DNA of 14,997 nt from Gammaproteobacteria bacterium (GTDB lineage: Bacteria; Pseudomonadota; Gammaproteobacteria; Eutrophobiales; Eutrophobiaceae): NCBI GenBank assembly GCA_003645215.1, contig QNEM01000021.1, positions 1-14,997 on the forward strand. The letters run 5' to 3'. The notes under the pieces were generated by a model, which did not search any database, was not told the origin of the DNA, and worked only from the letters and a program-made list of their open reading frames with translations. Shown piece after piece: positions 1 to 7,314 of this stretch. Position 1 is the first letter of the stretch. The number at the start of each line of letters is the position of its first letter. The position numbers were made by a program, and so were the translations under genes.

Positions 1-1599
1 AAAGTCGTAGAAGAGGTCATCGAAGATGTTGGCGTTGACACTTTTCTAAAGTTTGGTGATGAAATTATCGAGGATGGCCGCCGCGGTTTAGTGGCTCGTA
101 TCCATGATATGACTATCCCTGGGAAATACAATACCGTCGCCTTTGTTGATTGTCCTATGACGCATGAAGACGTCCATTTGCCATCGCCGTTTGCCAAGGT
201 TGATACCATAATGCATGCACCATGTACCATTACTATCAAACCAGAGGCGACCTGGAGGCTTGATTTTGAAGGCTGTAGCCGTTGGGGCTGGCATACTTAT
301 AATGCCAATCCAACCGCCTTCACCAGCGGTATCTGGGTGATGATGACTCAAACACTGGTACCTACAGAACGAATCAATGATGGCTCACTGTTTGCCTCAG
401 AATTTCGTCTGCCCAAGGGCACCTGGACCAATCCAAATGATCGACGCACAGCGCACGCCGATGCCTGGCATTTTCTGGTGTCTTCCTGGAGTTCTTTGTG
501 GCGTGCGGTCAGTCGTAGTTATTTTGGTCGAGGTTACCTGGAAGAAGTAAATGCAGGAAATTCGAACCCCTGCAACTGGATGCAAGGTGGTGGTTTCAAC
601 CAGGAAGAAGAAATCCATGCGGTTAATAGTTTTGAAACAGCAGCCTGTGGTACAGGTGCCTGTGCCATGAAAGATGGTCTCAACCACGCAGCCGCCATCT
701 GGAATCCAGAAGGCGATATGGGTGATTGTGAGATTTGGGAACTGGCCGAGCCATTACTTTATCTGGGTCGTGCTATCAAATCTAATACCGGTGGCTATGG
801 CAAGTATCGTGGTGGTATGGGCTTTGAGACCCTGCGCATGGTACATAACTCAGCTGACTGGACCATGTTCTTCATGGGTAATGGTTATATGAATAGCGAC
901 TGGGGCTTGATGGGCGGGTATCCATCGGCAACTGGCTACCGTTTTGAAGCGCATAACACAGGTTTGCTTGATCGTATCGCTGAAGGAAAATCACTGCCTG
1001 GTGGGCATGATTATGATCCGAGTAAACCAGAGTATGAAAAACATCTAAATCCGGGAGCTGAGGTCAAGCGTGATAAACAGTGTATTACCACCGAAACAAT
1101 ATTCGAGAATGGTGATCTTTATCTGAATTACTTGCGCGGTGGCCCAGGTTTTGGTGATCCCCTGGATCGTACCATTGAAAATATTCAAAAAGACCTGAAT
1201 GATGATGTCCTGCTGGAAGAATATGCGCTAAAGGTTTATGGCGCAGTATTTTCAAAAGATGACAAAGACTTTTATGTCGTTGATGCTGACAAAACACGGG
1301 CTAAGCAGAAGGAAATTCGTAAAGCTCGTATTTCTCGCGGCGTTCCCGTTAAGAAGTGGATGGAAGGAGAGCGTCAGCGGATTATTGATAAAGATGCCTC
1401 TTTACAGGTTCAGCAAATGTTTGCATCCAGCTTTGAGCTGTCGCAGCCGTTCCTGGATAAGTTTCGTGAGTTTTGGGACCTGCCATCTGACTGGTTAGTC
1501 ACTGAGAAAGAACTGGGGATACCTGCATTCGGTTCCAAGCATGCCATGGACTTAAGCCAAATGCCGGATGTTAAGACAGTTGTCTTAGTCGAGGAATAA
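1..1599 (+). CDS. acxB: Acetone carboxylase alpha subunit (HyuB-like), 5' end outside window
   Basis: This is the C-terminal 532 residues of a hydantoinase-B-type subunit. The frame is open from base 1 and ends at TAA 1597-1599, so the start and roughly the first third lie upstream (family members are about 770 residues). Acetone carboxylase (alpha2beta2gamma2) condenses acetone with bicarbonate to acetoacetate in the cytoplasm, driven by ATP. Recognisable family stretches include MQGGGFNQEEE in the middle and the Gly-rich NYLRGGPGFGDPLDR segment near 1125-1170. Assignment to acetone carboxylase rather than acetophenone carboxylase or hydantoinase rests mainly on the gamma-subunit gene that follows 72 bases downstream. 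The intervening gap holds a small GGGCG/CGCCC hairpin (1615-1635) without a T-run. The beta subunit (acxA) and promoter are presumably upstream. An ATG at 91 is internal, not the start. Confidence 0.93.
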   Translation, partial: KVVEEVIEDVGVDTFLKFGDEIIEDGRRGLVARIHDMTIPGKYNTVAFVDCPMTHEDVHLPSPFAKVDTIMHAPCTITIKPEATWRLDFEGCSRWGWHTYNANPTAFTSGIWVMMTQTLVPTERINDGSLFASEFRLPKGTWTNPNDRRTAHADAWHFLVSSWSSLWRAVSRSYFGRGYLEEVNAGNSNPCNWMQGGGFNQEEEIHAVNSFETAACGTGACAMKDGLNHAAAIWNPEGDMGDCEIWELAEPLLYLGRAIKSNTGGYGKYRGGMGFETLRMVHNSADWTMFFMGNGYMNSDWGLMGGYPSATGYRFEAHNTGLLDRIAEGKSLPGGHDYDPSKPEYEKHLNPGAEVKRDKQCITTETIFENGDLYLNYLRGGPGFGDPLDRTIENIQKDLNDDVLLEEYALKVYGAVFSKDDKDFYVVDADKTRAKQKEIRKARISRGVPVKKWMEGERQRIIDKDASLQVQQMFASSFELSQPFLDKFREFWDLPSDWLVTEKELGIPAFGSKHAMDLSQMPDVKTVVLVEE

Positions 1600-1671
1600 A
1601 TAGTTTGTGTTAGCGGGCGTATGATTTGTGCGCCCTTAACCTAAAATATAAATTTAGCAGAGGTTATAATA

Positions 1672-2175
1672 ATGTCTTCAAAATATACACGTAAACAAGT
1701 CGCCGACCTGGTTGACGGTGATTTAGATTGGGAAACGGTCCGCCGCATGTTGTTTATGCCGAAGGATCAAGACCGTTTTAAACTTTATATCGATATCCTG
1801 CAGGAAAGGGCCTCATGGGATGACAAAATCATCCTGCCTCTGGGCCCACACCTGTTCATTGTCGAAGACAAGGATAAGGATCTGGTCAACAAATGTAGCT
1901 GTGGCTATGTCTTTGGGCCTTACACTGAAAACTGGAAGCTTAATGCGCTCATTTTTGTGAGGGATAACGAAAAGAAATTCAATGAAATTTATCCTATCCT
2001 GATGGCCCCGGATGCAAGCTGGCAAGTATATCGTGAATACTATTGCCCGGACTGTGCTACGCAACATGACGTAGAAGCACCTACACCCTGGTATCCGGTG
2101 ATGCACGATTTCGAACCGGATATAAAAACTTTCTATGAATGGGTCGGTTTACCAGCCCCGGAAAAAGTCGCCTGA
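1672..2175 (+). CDS. acxC: Acetone carboxylase gamma subunit
   Basis: A complete 167-residue protein, the usual size for the small gamma subunit of acetone carboxylase, which completes the heterohexamer. It matches the family almost throughout as I recall it: KYTRKQVADLVDGDLDWETV at the N-terminus, WDDKIILPLGPHLFIV, then CSCGYVFGPYTENWKLNALI, and REYYCPDCATQHDVEAPTPW near the C-terminus. The paired CxC and CxxC motifs look like a zinc-ribbon-type metal site. The ATG has AGAGG eight bases upstream. It is co-directional with the alpha-subunit gene and last in the operon, being followed directly by a strong terminator. It is diagnostic for acetone carboxylase because related hydantoinases lack this subunit. 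Confidence 0.96.
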   Translation: MSSKYTRKQVADLVDGDLDWETVRRMLFMPKDQDRFKLYIDILQERASWDDKIILPLGPHLFIVEDKDKDLVNKCSCGYVFGPYTENWKLNALIFVRDNEKKFNEIYPILMAPDASWQVYREYYCPDCATQHDVEAPTPWYPVMHDFEPDIKTFYEWVGLPAPEKVA

Positions 2176-2218
2176 GATACTTCTCCTCTTAATAATAAAG
2201 GCTTTGTACACAACACTC

Positions 2219-2254
2219 AGGCCTCCATGTCGCACGACATGGAGGCCTTTTTTA
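2219..2254 (+). terminator. Intrinsic terminator of the acetone carboxylase operon
   Basis: A perfect 13-bp stem, GGCCTCCATGTCG (2220-2232) and CGACATGGAGGCC (2235-2247), extended by an A-T pair and followed by a T-run beginning at 2248. It lies 44 bases after the acxC stop. The T-run is on the plus strand only, so it ends the acx transcript and separates the following gene. Confidence 0.95.
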
Positions 2255-2330
2255 TTTTTATCTATTTCACTTTGTTTGACACGAGATAGTCCTTTGCTAA
2301 CCCGGTGAAATCCCTGTTTATACAATACCC

Positions 2331-2339
2331 TGGTATAAA
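2331..2339 (+). promoter_or_regulatory. Possible extended -10 promoter for the SoxYZ-like gene
   Basis: TGGTATAAA fits an extended -10 element (TGnTATAAT-like) about 90 bases before the GTG start. A second TATAAT lies at 2373-2378 and an isolated TTGACA at 2276-2281, but neither pairs with a good partner at 17 bp. No GG-N10-GC sigma-54 signature was seen here. This is a weak call from consensus matching only. Confidence 0.3.
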
Positions 2340-2431
2340 TGTTCATTATGGAGCACCGCTATCAATAGATGATATAATGCGCCACAGTAGTAGACATTGG
2401 GGAATAACAGTGGGTTTAACGAGGTAGTTAC

Positions 2432-3301
2432 GTGAAGCATTTAAAACTAAATAAAGGCATATTAGAAACTATAATAATAGTATCTCTAATGCAATTTTCA
2501 TCTTTAGTCCTGGCAGATGACGCACCAGAAGGTTCTCCAAAATATCTTTCTGATCAGGCCTGGGAAGTGAATTTAAGAAAACAGAATTTCCAGGACCGGG
2601 AAATTATTGCAGGTGCAGAGCAAAACATACTGCAAATAAAGGCACCCTTTCGCGCTGAAGATGCGGCCATCGTTCCCGTATCTGTTCATACCAAAATACC
2701 ACAGACCGAAGACCGCTATATCAAGAAGATACATGTCTACATTGATAATAATCCGCTGCCGCTGGTCGGGCAGTTTGAATTCACGCCTGATAGTGGCAAG
2801 GCTGATATCGCCTTTCGCGTTCGCGTAAATGCATCAAGTTATATACGTGCCATTGCTGAATTAAGTACCGGTGAGCTCTATATGAGCAAGAGTTTTGTAC
2901 AGGCTAAAGGGGCCTGCTCTGCACCACCACCAGCAAGTATGGCGGAGTCAGTCAAATCACTTGGTAAAATGAAAATGAAAGTTGTTGGTCTTGTAAAAAT
3001 GGGCAAGCCTAACTTGATGCAAGTAAAGATACGCCATCCAAATCTTACTGGTCTGGCACCTTTGAAAGCGGGATCCAGTATTATTCCACCTGCTTTTTAT
3101 GTGGATACATTTGAAGTTGTATATAACGATAAACCAATCGTAAAAGCTACTTTAACGTATGCTATAAGCATGGATCCAACATTGCGTTTCTACTTCTTGC
3201 CAGAAAAAGAAGGTGAGTTAATTGTAACAGGAACAGATACTGAGGCGGGTAAATTTAGCTCAACACATATGATAAATGTATGGAAGCCAGCGACTTCATG
3301 A
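2432..3301 (+). CDS. Quinoprotein-dehydrogenase-associated SoxYZ-like carrier
   Basis: A 289-residue exported protein. The signal peptide has a charged N-terminus (MKHLKLNK), a hydrophobic core (residues 10-27) and a likely cleavage at LVLA/DD (28/29). The mature part resembles SoxY (about 35-160) fused to SoxZ (about 183-289). The SoxY arm ends in AKGACSAPP with Cys162, replacing the GGCGG carrier motif of true SoxY. The SoxZ part shows VKIRHPNLTG, YVDTFEVVYNDKPI and LRFYFLPEKEGEL. Such fusions accompany PQQ-dehydrogenase clusters in many methylotrophs and alcohol oxidisers; their exact job is unsettled, and no Sox pathway genes are near. The GTG start is preceded by GAGGT with a 6-base gap. 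It is transcribed separately, on the opposite strand from the quinoprotein operon it probably belongs with. Confidence 0.82.
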   Translation: MKHLKLNKGILETIIIVSLMQFSSLVLADDAPEGSPKYLSDQAWEVNLRKQNFQDREIIAGAEQNILQIKAPFRAEDAAIVPVSVHTKIPQTEDRYIKKIHVYIDNNPLPLVGQFEFTPDSGKADIAFRVRVNASSYIRAIAELSTGELYMSKSFVQAKGACSAPPPASMAESVKSLGKMKMKVVGLVKMGKPNLMQVKIRHPNLTGLAPLKAGSSIIPPAFYVDTFEVVYNDKPIVKATLTYAISMDPTLRFYFLPEKEGELIVTGTDTEAGKFSSTHMINVWKPATS

Positions 3302-3417
3302 ATACTTGATCAGGGATTAGATTGAGCACAGCAAGACAAGCCTATAGATATTGTAATCCCGGATTTGTGAAAAACTTGTACCTGAACTCTGCGTTTCTAC
3401 TTTAGTGTATCTGTATA

Positions 3418-4203
3418 TCAGCTATCAATGCTAATGTTTTTAATTAATCCATAATTTAACCATTCAAAAAGATATTTTAATGTTAATTCGCTAATAGTGT
3501 CTTCCGGGACATGCGCCAGCAATGTTTCACATACGTCAGCATAGTTGTCTGCAGATTCAAAACGGTTAAACATAATGTAGCTTTCATTTGTAAGAGATTT
3601 AAATTGTGTTAATAAATCCACACCGCGCCAGACCAGCCAGTGTTGCTGAGTACCTTTTATGGCACCGGGTGGAGCATGGTCATTTTTTAGTGCTTGCCAG
3701 CTTTCAACACTGTTCCAGTTGGCTGTAAATACACGAACACTTGAGTGAAAATCCAGTTTTATGGAAGGCCATTTATTTGCTTTAATAGATTTTAAATCTT
3801 CAACCGTTGCACGTTTATCATCATATGCATCAAATGCATCAAGCATAGTTCTTTCGAAAGCAGAAATTTCAGCAAGTATGGGTGTTGATGTAAATGGCTC
3901 AGTTTTATCAAGATAACCAGGCAAGTCATTACAATAATCTCTGAGAGATGTACAGTGAGAAGGATGTTTTTTAATATAATCATCTGCCATTGTTTCAAAT
4001 AATTTATCACCAAGATATTTGCCCAGTACAGGATGGTCGGTCTCTATGCATATTTTTAATCGGATGGCATAAGCATTTTTATAAATTTCCAGTCGTGTAT
4101 GCTTGTTTAATCTTTCATCATCAACAATACAAGCAGAGATTTCATCATTTCGTGAGAGCAGATAATCAGAAAATTGTTGTTGAAGTTTAGTTAGCCCGGG
4201 CAT
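3418..4203 (-). CDS. bufC: BufC-type partner of the MNIO enzyme (DUF2063 N-terminal domain)
   Basis: A 261-residue protein with no signal peptide. The N-terminal 100 or so residues match the DUF2063/HvfC-BufC domain: LTKLQQQFSDYLLSR, then RLEIYKNAYAIRL, HPVLGKYLGDKLFETMADDYIKKHPS and SLRDYCNDLPGYL. In bufferin and related systems this protein partners the MNIO enzyme and probably presents the precursor peptide to it; the older 'DNA-binding' label is not supported by context. Its start overlaps the end of bufB by 17 bases, indicating translational coupling, and GAGGAA lies about 11 bases upstream of the ATG. It is last in the operon. The 116-base gap to the convergent SoxYZ-like gene has only a loose 7-bp inverted repeat and no clear terminator. 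Confidence 0.88.
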   Translation of the reverse strand: MPGLTKLQQQFSDYLLSRNDEISACIVDDERLNKHTRLEIYKNAYAIRLKICIETDHPVLGKYLGDKLFETMADDYIKKHPSHCTSLRDYCNDLPGYLDKTEPFTSTPILAEISAFERTMLDAFDAYDDKRATVEDLKSIKANKWPSIKLDFHSSVRVFTANWNSVESWQALKNDHAPPGAIKGTQQHWLVWRGVDLLTQFKSLTNESYIMFNRFESADNYADVCETLLAHVPEDTISELTLKYLFEWLNYGLIKNISIDS

Positions 4204-5026
4204 ATTTTTTAAATTCCTCTTCAGCTATTTTTTTTGCAATGCAAAGTTCAGCATAGAGATCTTTAAAGGGAGGGATATGATCATCTCGCTCTATCATTGT
4301 GCTTACCTGACCAAAACGTTTTAATGCAAATCGATAGAGCTCCCAAACCGGATCAGCAATATCATGATCATGAGTGTCAATAACGTAATCGCCAAAATCA
4401 CTGTGGCCAGCAAGGTGAAATTGTTGAACATATTCCGGATCTATACCAAGAAGATAATCTTTTGCTGAAAAACCATGATTACGTGCACTCACATAAACAT
4501 TATTGATATCGAGCAGTATCTTACAGCCTGCACGTTTTGCAATTTCATTGATAAATTCCCATTCTTCCATTTCCGAATTGGTAAATGTGAGATAGCTTGA
4601 GACATTCTCGAGTAGAAATGTAAGGCCGATATATTCCTGTACAAATTTAACTCGCTCAACGACATGATTGATTGCCTCTTCATTGTAGGGGAGGGGCAAT
4701 AAATCATGGCTATTAATATGATTATATGAAGTCCAGCATAAATGATCGGAAAACCATTTTGGCTCAATATCATCTGCAAGTCTTTTGAGTTGTTTCAGAT
4801 AATCTGTGTCAATCGGATCGGTACTACCAATGGACAGAGAAACGCCATGCATGACCATGGGATAATGTTCACGAATGGCATGGAGGTAATAATGTGGTTT
4901 GCCTCCCGCCACCATGAAATTCTCAGAAAGTATTTCAAACCAGTCAATATCTGGCCTGGTTTCCAATACGTCCTGAAAATGATCAATACGCAAGCCCAGG
5001 CCAAAGCCTAAATAATCATTATCCAT
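4187..5026 (-). CDS. bufB: MNIO-family bufferin-modifying enzyme (DUF692)
   Basis: A 279-residue TIM-barrel-type protein, the usual length for DUF692, now called multinuclear non-heme iron-dependent oxidases. Starting with GFGLGLRIDHF, it shows the family's metal-site signatures: WFEILSENF (29-37), MHGVSLSIG with His60, SDHLCW with His95, LENVSSYL with Glu140, LLDINNVYVS with Asp173 and Asn175, QFHLAGH with His204 and His208, DTHDH (217-221) and MIERDD with Glu246. In characterised bufferin systems the enzyme converts core cysteines of the precursor to thiooxazole-type groups using iron and O2; here that is inferred from family and operon. The gene lies 67 bases downstream of bufA across a terminator-like hairpin and overlaps bufC. 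The ATG has only a weak upstream purine-rich signal. Confidence 0.93.
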   Translation of the reverse strand: MDNDYLGFGLGLRIDHFQDVLETRPDIDWFEILSENFMVAGGKPHYYLHAIREHYPMVMHGVSLSIGSTDPIDTDYLKQLKRLADDIEPKWFSDHLCWTSYNHINSHDLLPLPYNEEAINHVVERVKFVQEYIGLTFLLENVSSYLTFTNSEMEEWEFINEIAKRAGCKILLDINNVYVSARNHGFSAKDYLLGIDPEYVQQFHLAGHSDFGDYVIDTHDHDIADPVWELYRFALKRFGQVSTMIERDDHIPPFKDLYAELCIAKKIAEEEFKKYARAN

Positions 5027-5042
5027 TATTTCTATCTTTCAT

Positions 5043-5070
5043 AAAAAAAGGGGAAGTAATACACTTCCCC
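5043..5070 (-). terminator. Terminator/attenuator between bufA and bufB
   Basis: Read on the minus strand, GGGGAAGT, a 5-base loop and ACTTCCCC form a perfect 8-bp stem (5070-5050) followed immediately by seven T's (5049-5043). It sits 24 bases after the bufA stop and before the bufB start. It is likely a partial terminator that keeps bufA transcripts abundant relative to the enzyme genes. Confidence 0.85.
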
Positions 5071-5093
5071 TGTGATTATAAATCAAGATGTGA

Positions 5094-5555
5094 TTAGGCT
5101 CCGCTTTTACCACCAATATCACTGCATGCTTTTTCCGGCATGGCAACAAACCCAGTACCTTTACATGAGGCCTTGCCGGCGCAGGCATTATCGGCGCCCT
5201 TGCAGTCATTGTGTCCACTACAGGTATTGACACCATAACAATGGATAAAATCAGCACTATTTACATGGCCTACCCATTCATCTTTTTTCTTGCCGCCAAC
5301 ATCACGGCATACCTTTGCTGGCAGTTCAACAAAACCTGTGCCTTTGCACGAGGCCTTGCCGGCACAGGCATTATCGGCACCTTTGCAGTCATTGTGTCCA
5401 CCACAGGTATTGACACCATAACAATGAATTAAATCACGGGTCCCTTCAGGTAAAACTGTCATTGCTGGTAGTGTGGTAGAAACGCCAGATACCAGGCCTG
5501 CAGCCATAATGGCTAGCGCAATGCCCGTAGGCTTAGAATTAATTTTCTTTTTCAC
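5094..5555 (-). CDS. bufA: Bufferin-type precursor with two tandem Cys-rich cores
   Basis: A 153-residue exported Cys-rich precursor, about twice the single-core size. I chose GTG 5555 because GGGGAG lies 8 bases upstream; TTG 5558 is one codon earlier. The N-terminus KKKINSKP followed by a hydrophobic stretch to about residue 30 is a signal peptide. Two copies of an IHCYGVNTCxGHNDCKG-type core follow with a 61-residue period. Cys are at 45, 51, 57, 64, 70, 83 and 106, 112, 118, 125, 131, 144: the same C-x5-C-x5-C-x6-C-x5-C-x12-C pattern twice. Cores are joined by a charged linker (KKKDEWVGHVNSAD). The family resembles BufA2-type bufferins, periplasmic RiPP metallophores implicated in copper protection, modified by BufB/BufC encoded next. 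The sub-family name is from memory; bound metal and modified Cys are unknown. Confidence 0.9.
   Translation of the reverse strand: MKKKINSKPTGIALAIMAAGLVSGVSTTLPAMTVLPEGTRDLIHCYGVNTCGGHNDCKGADNACAGKASCKGTGFVELPAKVCRDVGGKKKDEWVGHVNSADFIHCYGVNTCSGHNDCKGADNACAGKASCKGTGFVAMPEKACSDIGGKSGA
5106..5433 (-). repeat. Tandem 183-bp duplication within bufA
   Basis: Two direct copies, about 5106-5250 and 5289-5433, offset by exactly 183 bases (61 codons). In the most conserved 90 bases or so (from 5158 and from 5341) I count about seven differences. Within the Cys-rich core only one changes a residue (Ser/Gly after the second Cys of the core). The outer parts are more diverged. Confidence 0.92.
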
Positions 5556-5558
5556 CAA

Positions 5559-5882
5559 CTTATCTCCCCATTTTTTGAATGTTCTAAAATCTAAAATATG
5601 AATAACTCATTGAATTATATTAGAAAATATAAGTTTAATAAGCTTGTACAAATACCCATTATAAATATTTTAAATATTCGATAAATCTGAAAATTATGAC
5701 TAATAAACGAGAATTAAGTTCACACAGGACAGGCGAGGGGGGTGCAATTTTCAGCCAACCGAGGCGGTACCGCGACTGATTCAGACGGTAACACTATGTA
5801 ATGTCATATATTTTCAGTTATAAGCTCTCCGCTGGACGCAACACATGGGTAAGACCCGCAAAATATCTGCCAATAGTGGGAT
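5559..5882. other. 324-base intergenic region upstream of bufA
   Basis: No convincing gene. It is very AT-rich near bufA, with a TATAAT on the minus strand (5614-5619) as a possible -10 but no good -35. Between about 5724 and 5792 the composition changes to GC-rich, with a G6 run, the palindrome GCGGTACCGC (5764-5773) and the string TGCAATTTTCAGCCAACC. This patch is unlike its surroundings and may be a relic of an inserted element. No terminator was recognised for the preceding minus-strand gene. Confidence 0.4.
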
Positions 5883-6338
5883 TCAGGTGCTAGGGGTTTT
5901 CGTCCATGGACCCTTGACGGTATAATCACCGGGAGTTCTAAACCAGATTGTGTAAACGACTTCTTCTCCTTCATTATCAAATACCCAGGCTTCGACATGT
6001 AGTTGGCCCCAATGCCCTGCGGGAGGAAGCATTCTCATTTCTTTAAGCGTAATTTTTTTAGATCTTCCGTTATTTTTCTCTCTATTTTTAATCTTGGTAT
6101 CAAGATTAGTTTTCCTGGGCCCTTTCAATGTACTTGAAAAGATTACTGTTCCTTGAAGTTCTTGAATAACCGTTGCTTTACCATCTGCATTATCCACAGC
6201 AACCCACCGATAAGGACTATGTTCCTCCTCAGCTTTTTCATTGAGTTGTTCTAGAGTATCTTCTGCACGTAGATTAGTGAGGTAACCGGAAAGTAGTAAT
6301 GTAATGAATACTGTCTTTATTATGGTTGTATATCTCAT
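5883..6338 (-). CDS. Exported protein of unknown function
   Basis: A 151-residue protein that I do not recognise. An N-terminal signal peptide is clear (MRYTTIIKTVFITLLLSGYL, likely cut after LRA/ED near residue 25/26), so it should be periplasmic. The mature part has an acidic helix-like start (EDTLEQLNEKAEEEH), a very basic middle (KGPRKTNLDTKIKNREKNNGRSKK) and a C-terminal part rich in aromatic and beta-type residues (WGQLHVEAWVFDNEGEEVVYTIWFRTPGDYTV). There is no Cys, haem motif or membrane segment. AAGGTAAG lies a few bases before the ATG. It is last in a co-directional run with the quinoprotein, cytochrome and MoxJ-like genes, 137 bases after the latter, so it may belong to that module or have its own promoter. 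Confidence 0.75.
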   Translation of the reverse strand: MRYTTIIKTVFITLLLSGYLTNLRAEDTLEQLNEKAEEEHSPYRWVAVDNADGKATVIQELQGTVIFSSTLKGPRKTNLDTKIKNREKNNGRSKKITLKEMRMLPPAGHWGQLHVEAWVFDNEGEEVVYTIWFRTPGDYTVKGPWTKTPST

Positions 6339-6475
6339 GTTCTTACCTTGTTTTTTAAGTAACTTTATAATCTGATCTGTTCTGATGGCCTATGAGTCTG
6401 AACCAGGGATGAATCTGAAATTTGATTTCCCTTCAGATCAAAAATTAGCCCGGTGATATTCGTATTCGAAGGGCC

Positions 6476-7249
6476 TTATTTGTTGAAAGGTTCCATGCCG
6501 TATTTAGCAAGTAGCTTTGCCAGGTCACCACGTTCTTCAAGCCGATCCAGAATTTCATTGGCTTCTGTGGCCGTGGCTTTATCTGCCTTGCGAAAACCGA
6601 TTGCCAAAGGATAACCGTTCATAGCTTCGATAAACACTGTTGATTGAGAATGAAAATCGACTGCCGCTTGTGGATTTGTTATCTGATACCAGCCCCAGCC
6701 AGAATTCGCCACAATACCGACATCAGCGTCACCATTTATAACGGCCTCAATTATAGCCAGGTCACCTACATAGCTGACGAAAATCTCTACATCCTTTTTG
6801 AGTAGGGCCATATGGATTAACGAAGAAGAAGTTGTCGCTACGCGCAATCCTTCGAGATCATCAATGTCCTTTAATTGCCTGTTGGCATTGGTTATTGCAA
6901 GTATTTCTATCTGGGTATATGGTCTGGTTTTCTTTAAAAAGCCTTCGTCATCCTGCTCTCCAATGATGCCCACGCCCATGTAGGCATCGCATTTCACATA
7001 CTTTGCATAACGCGGTAAACTTACCCAGGACAGCTTTAGTGAAACGTCTAATTCATCCGCTATTAACTGCGCCAGGTCAATATGCAGGCCCTGTGCATTC
7101 TCTCTTGAGGAAAAAGGGGGTGCATTACTATGTACACAGATATTAAATACACCTTTTGCCTTAATAGCGGCAATGCTCTCTGCCATGACTGCAGTTGACT
7201 GTAATACTGAGAATAAGAATATAATTAACAATAGGCTTATTTTTTTCAT
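6476..7249 (-). CDS. MoxJ/XoxJ-like periplasmic substrate-binding protein
   Basis: A 257-residue family 3 solute-binding protein with a signal peptide (MKKISLLLIIFLFSVL, cut near VMA/ES 23/24). It starts the fold with KGVFNICVHSNAPPFSS, continues with GLHIDLAQLIADEL, shows LEGLRVATTSSS in the second lobe and ends with LAKLLAKYGMEPF. Cys38 and Cys87 (KCDAYMGVG) sit where MoxJ-like proteins have Cys in 'CADPxNLPFS' and 'CDVVMGVP', so they may form a disulfide. No ABC permease or ATPase gene is adjacent, and a quinoprotein and cytochrome are, so it fits the quinoprotein-associated binding protein group that helps mature or activate PQQ dehydrogenases rather than an uptake system. An ordinary polar amino-acid-binding protein remains possible. 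AGGAA lies 6 bases before the ATG. Confidence 0.78.
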   Translation of the reverse strand: MKKISLLLIIFLFSVLQSTAVMAESIAAIKAKGVFNICVHSNAPPFSSRENAQGLHIDLAQLIADELDVSLKLSWVSLPRYAKYVKCDAYMGVGIIGEQDDEGFLKKTRPYTQIEILAITNANRQLKDIDDLEGLRVATTSSSLIHMALLKKDVEIFVSYVGDLAIIEAVINGDADVGIVANSGWGWYQITNPQAAVDFHSQSTVFIEAMNGYPLAIGFRKADKATATEANEILDRLEERGDLAKLLAKYGMEPFNK

Positions 7250-7314
7250 GTTGGTTTCCTGAACAGAGTTTCACATAGGCTTTTGTGGGAATATTAAGTC
7301 CATTATTTTAAATA

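Noticed and set aside
1615..1635. GGGCG/CGCCC hairpin between acxB and acxC
   Set aside because: Short stem with an 11-base loop and no T-run; noted in the gene entry but not called as a functional site.
2432..3301. A true sulfur-oxidising Sox system
   Set aside because: No soxA, X, B, C or D is nearby, the GGCGG carrier motif is replaced, and the fused form is the quinoprotein-associated type.
3313..3360. GGGATTA ... TAATCCC inverted repeat after the SoxYZ-like gene
   Set aside because: A 7-bp stem with a 34-base loop and no T-run; too weak to call a terminator.
3418..4203. DNA-binding regulator function for the DUF2063 protein
   Set aside because: Its 17-base overlap with bufB and place in the operon fit a BufC partner role; no helix-turn-helix was seen.
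5211..5432. Plus-strand 73-codon ORF opposite bufA
   Set aside because: It is the mirror of the duplicated Cys-rich coding sequence, so its repeated translation only reflects bufA.
5094..5555. CRISPR-like or satellite repeat because of the direct repeats
   Set aside because: Only two copies, in frame, with conserved Cys codons and mostly synonymous differences: a coding duplication.
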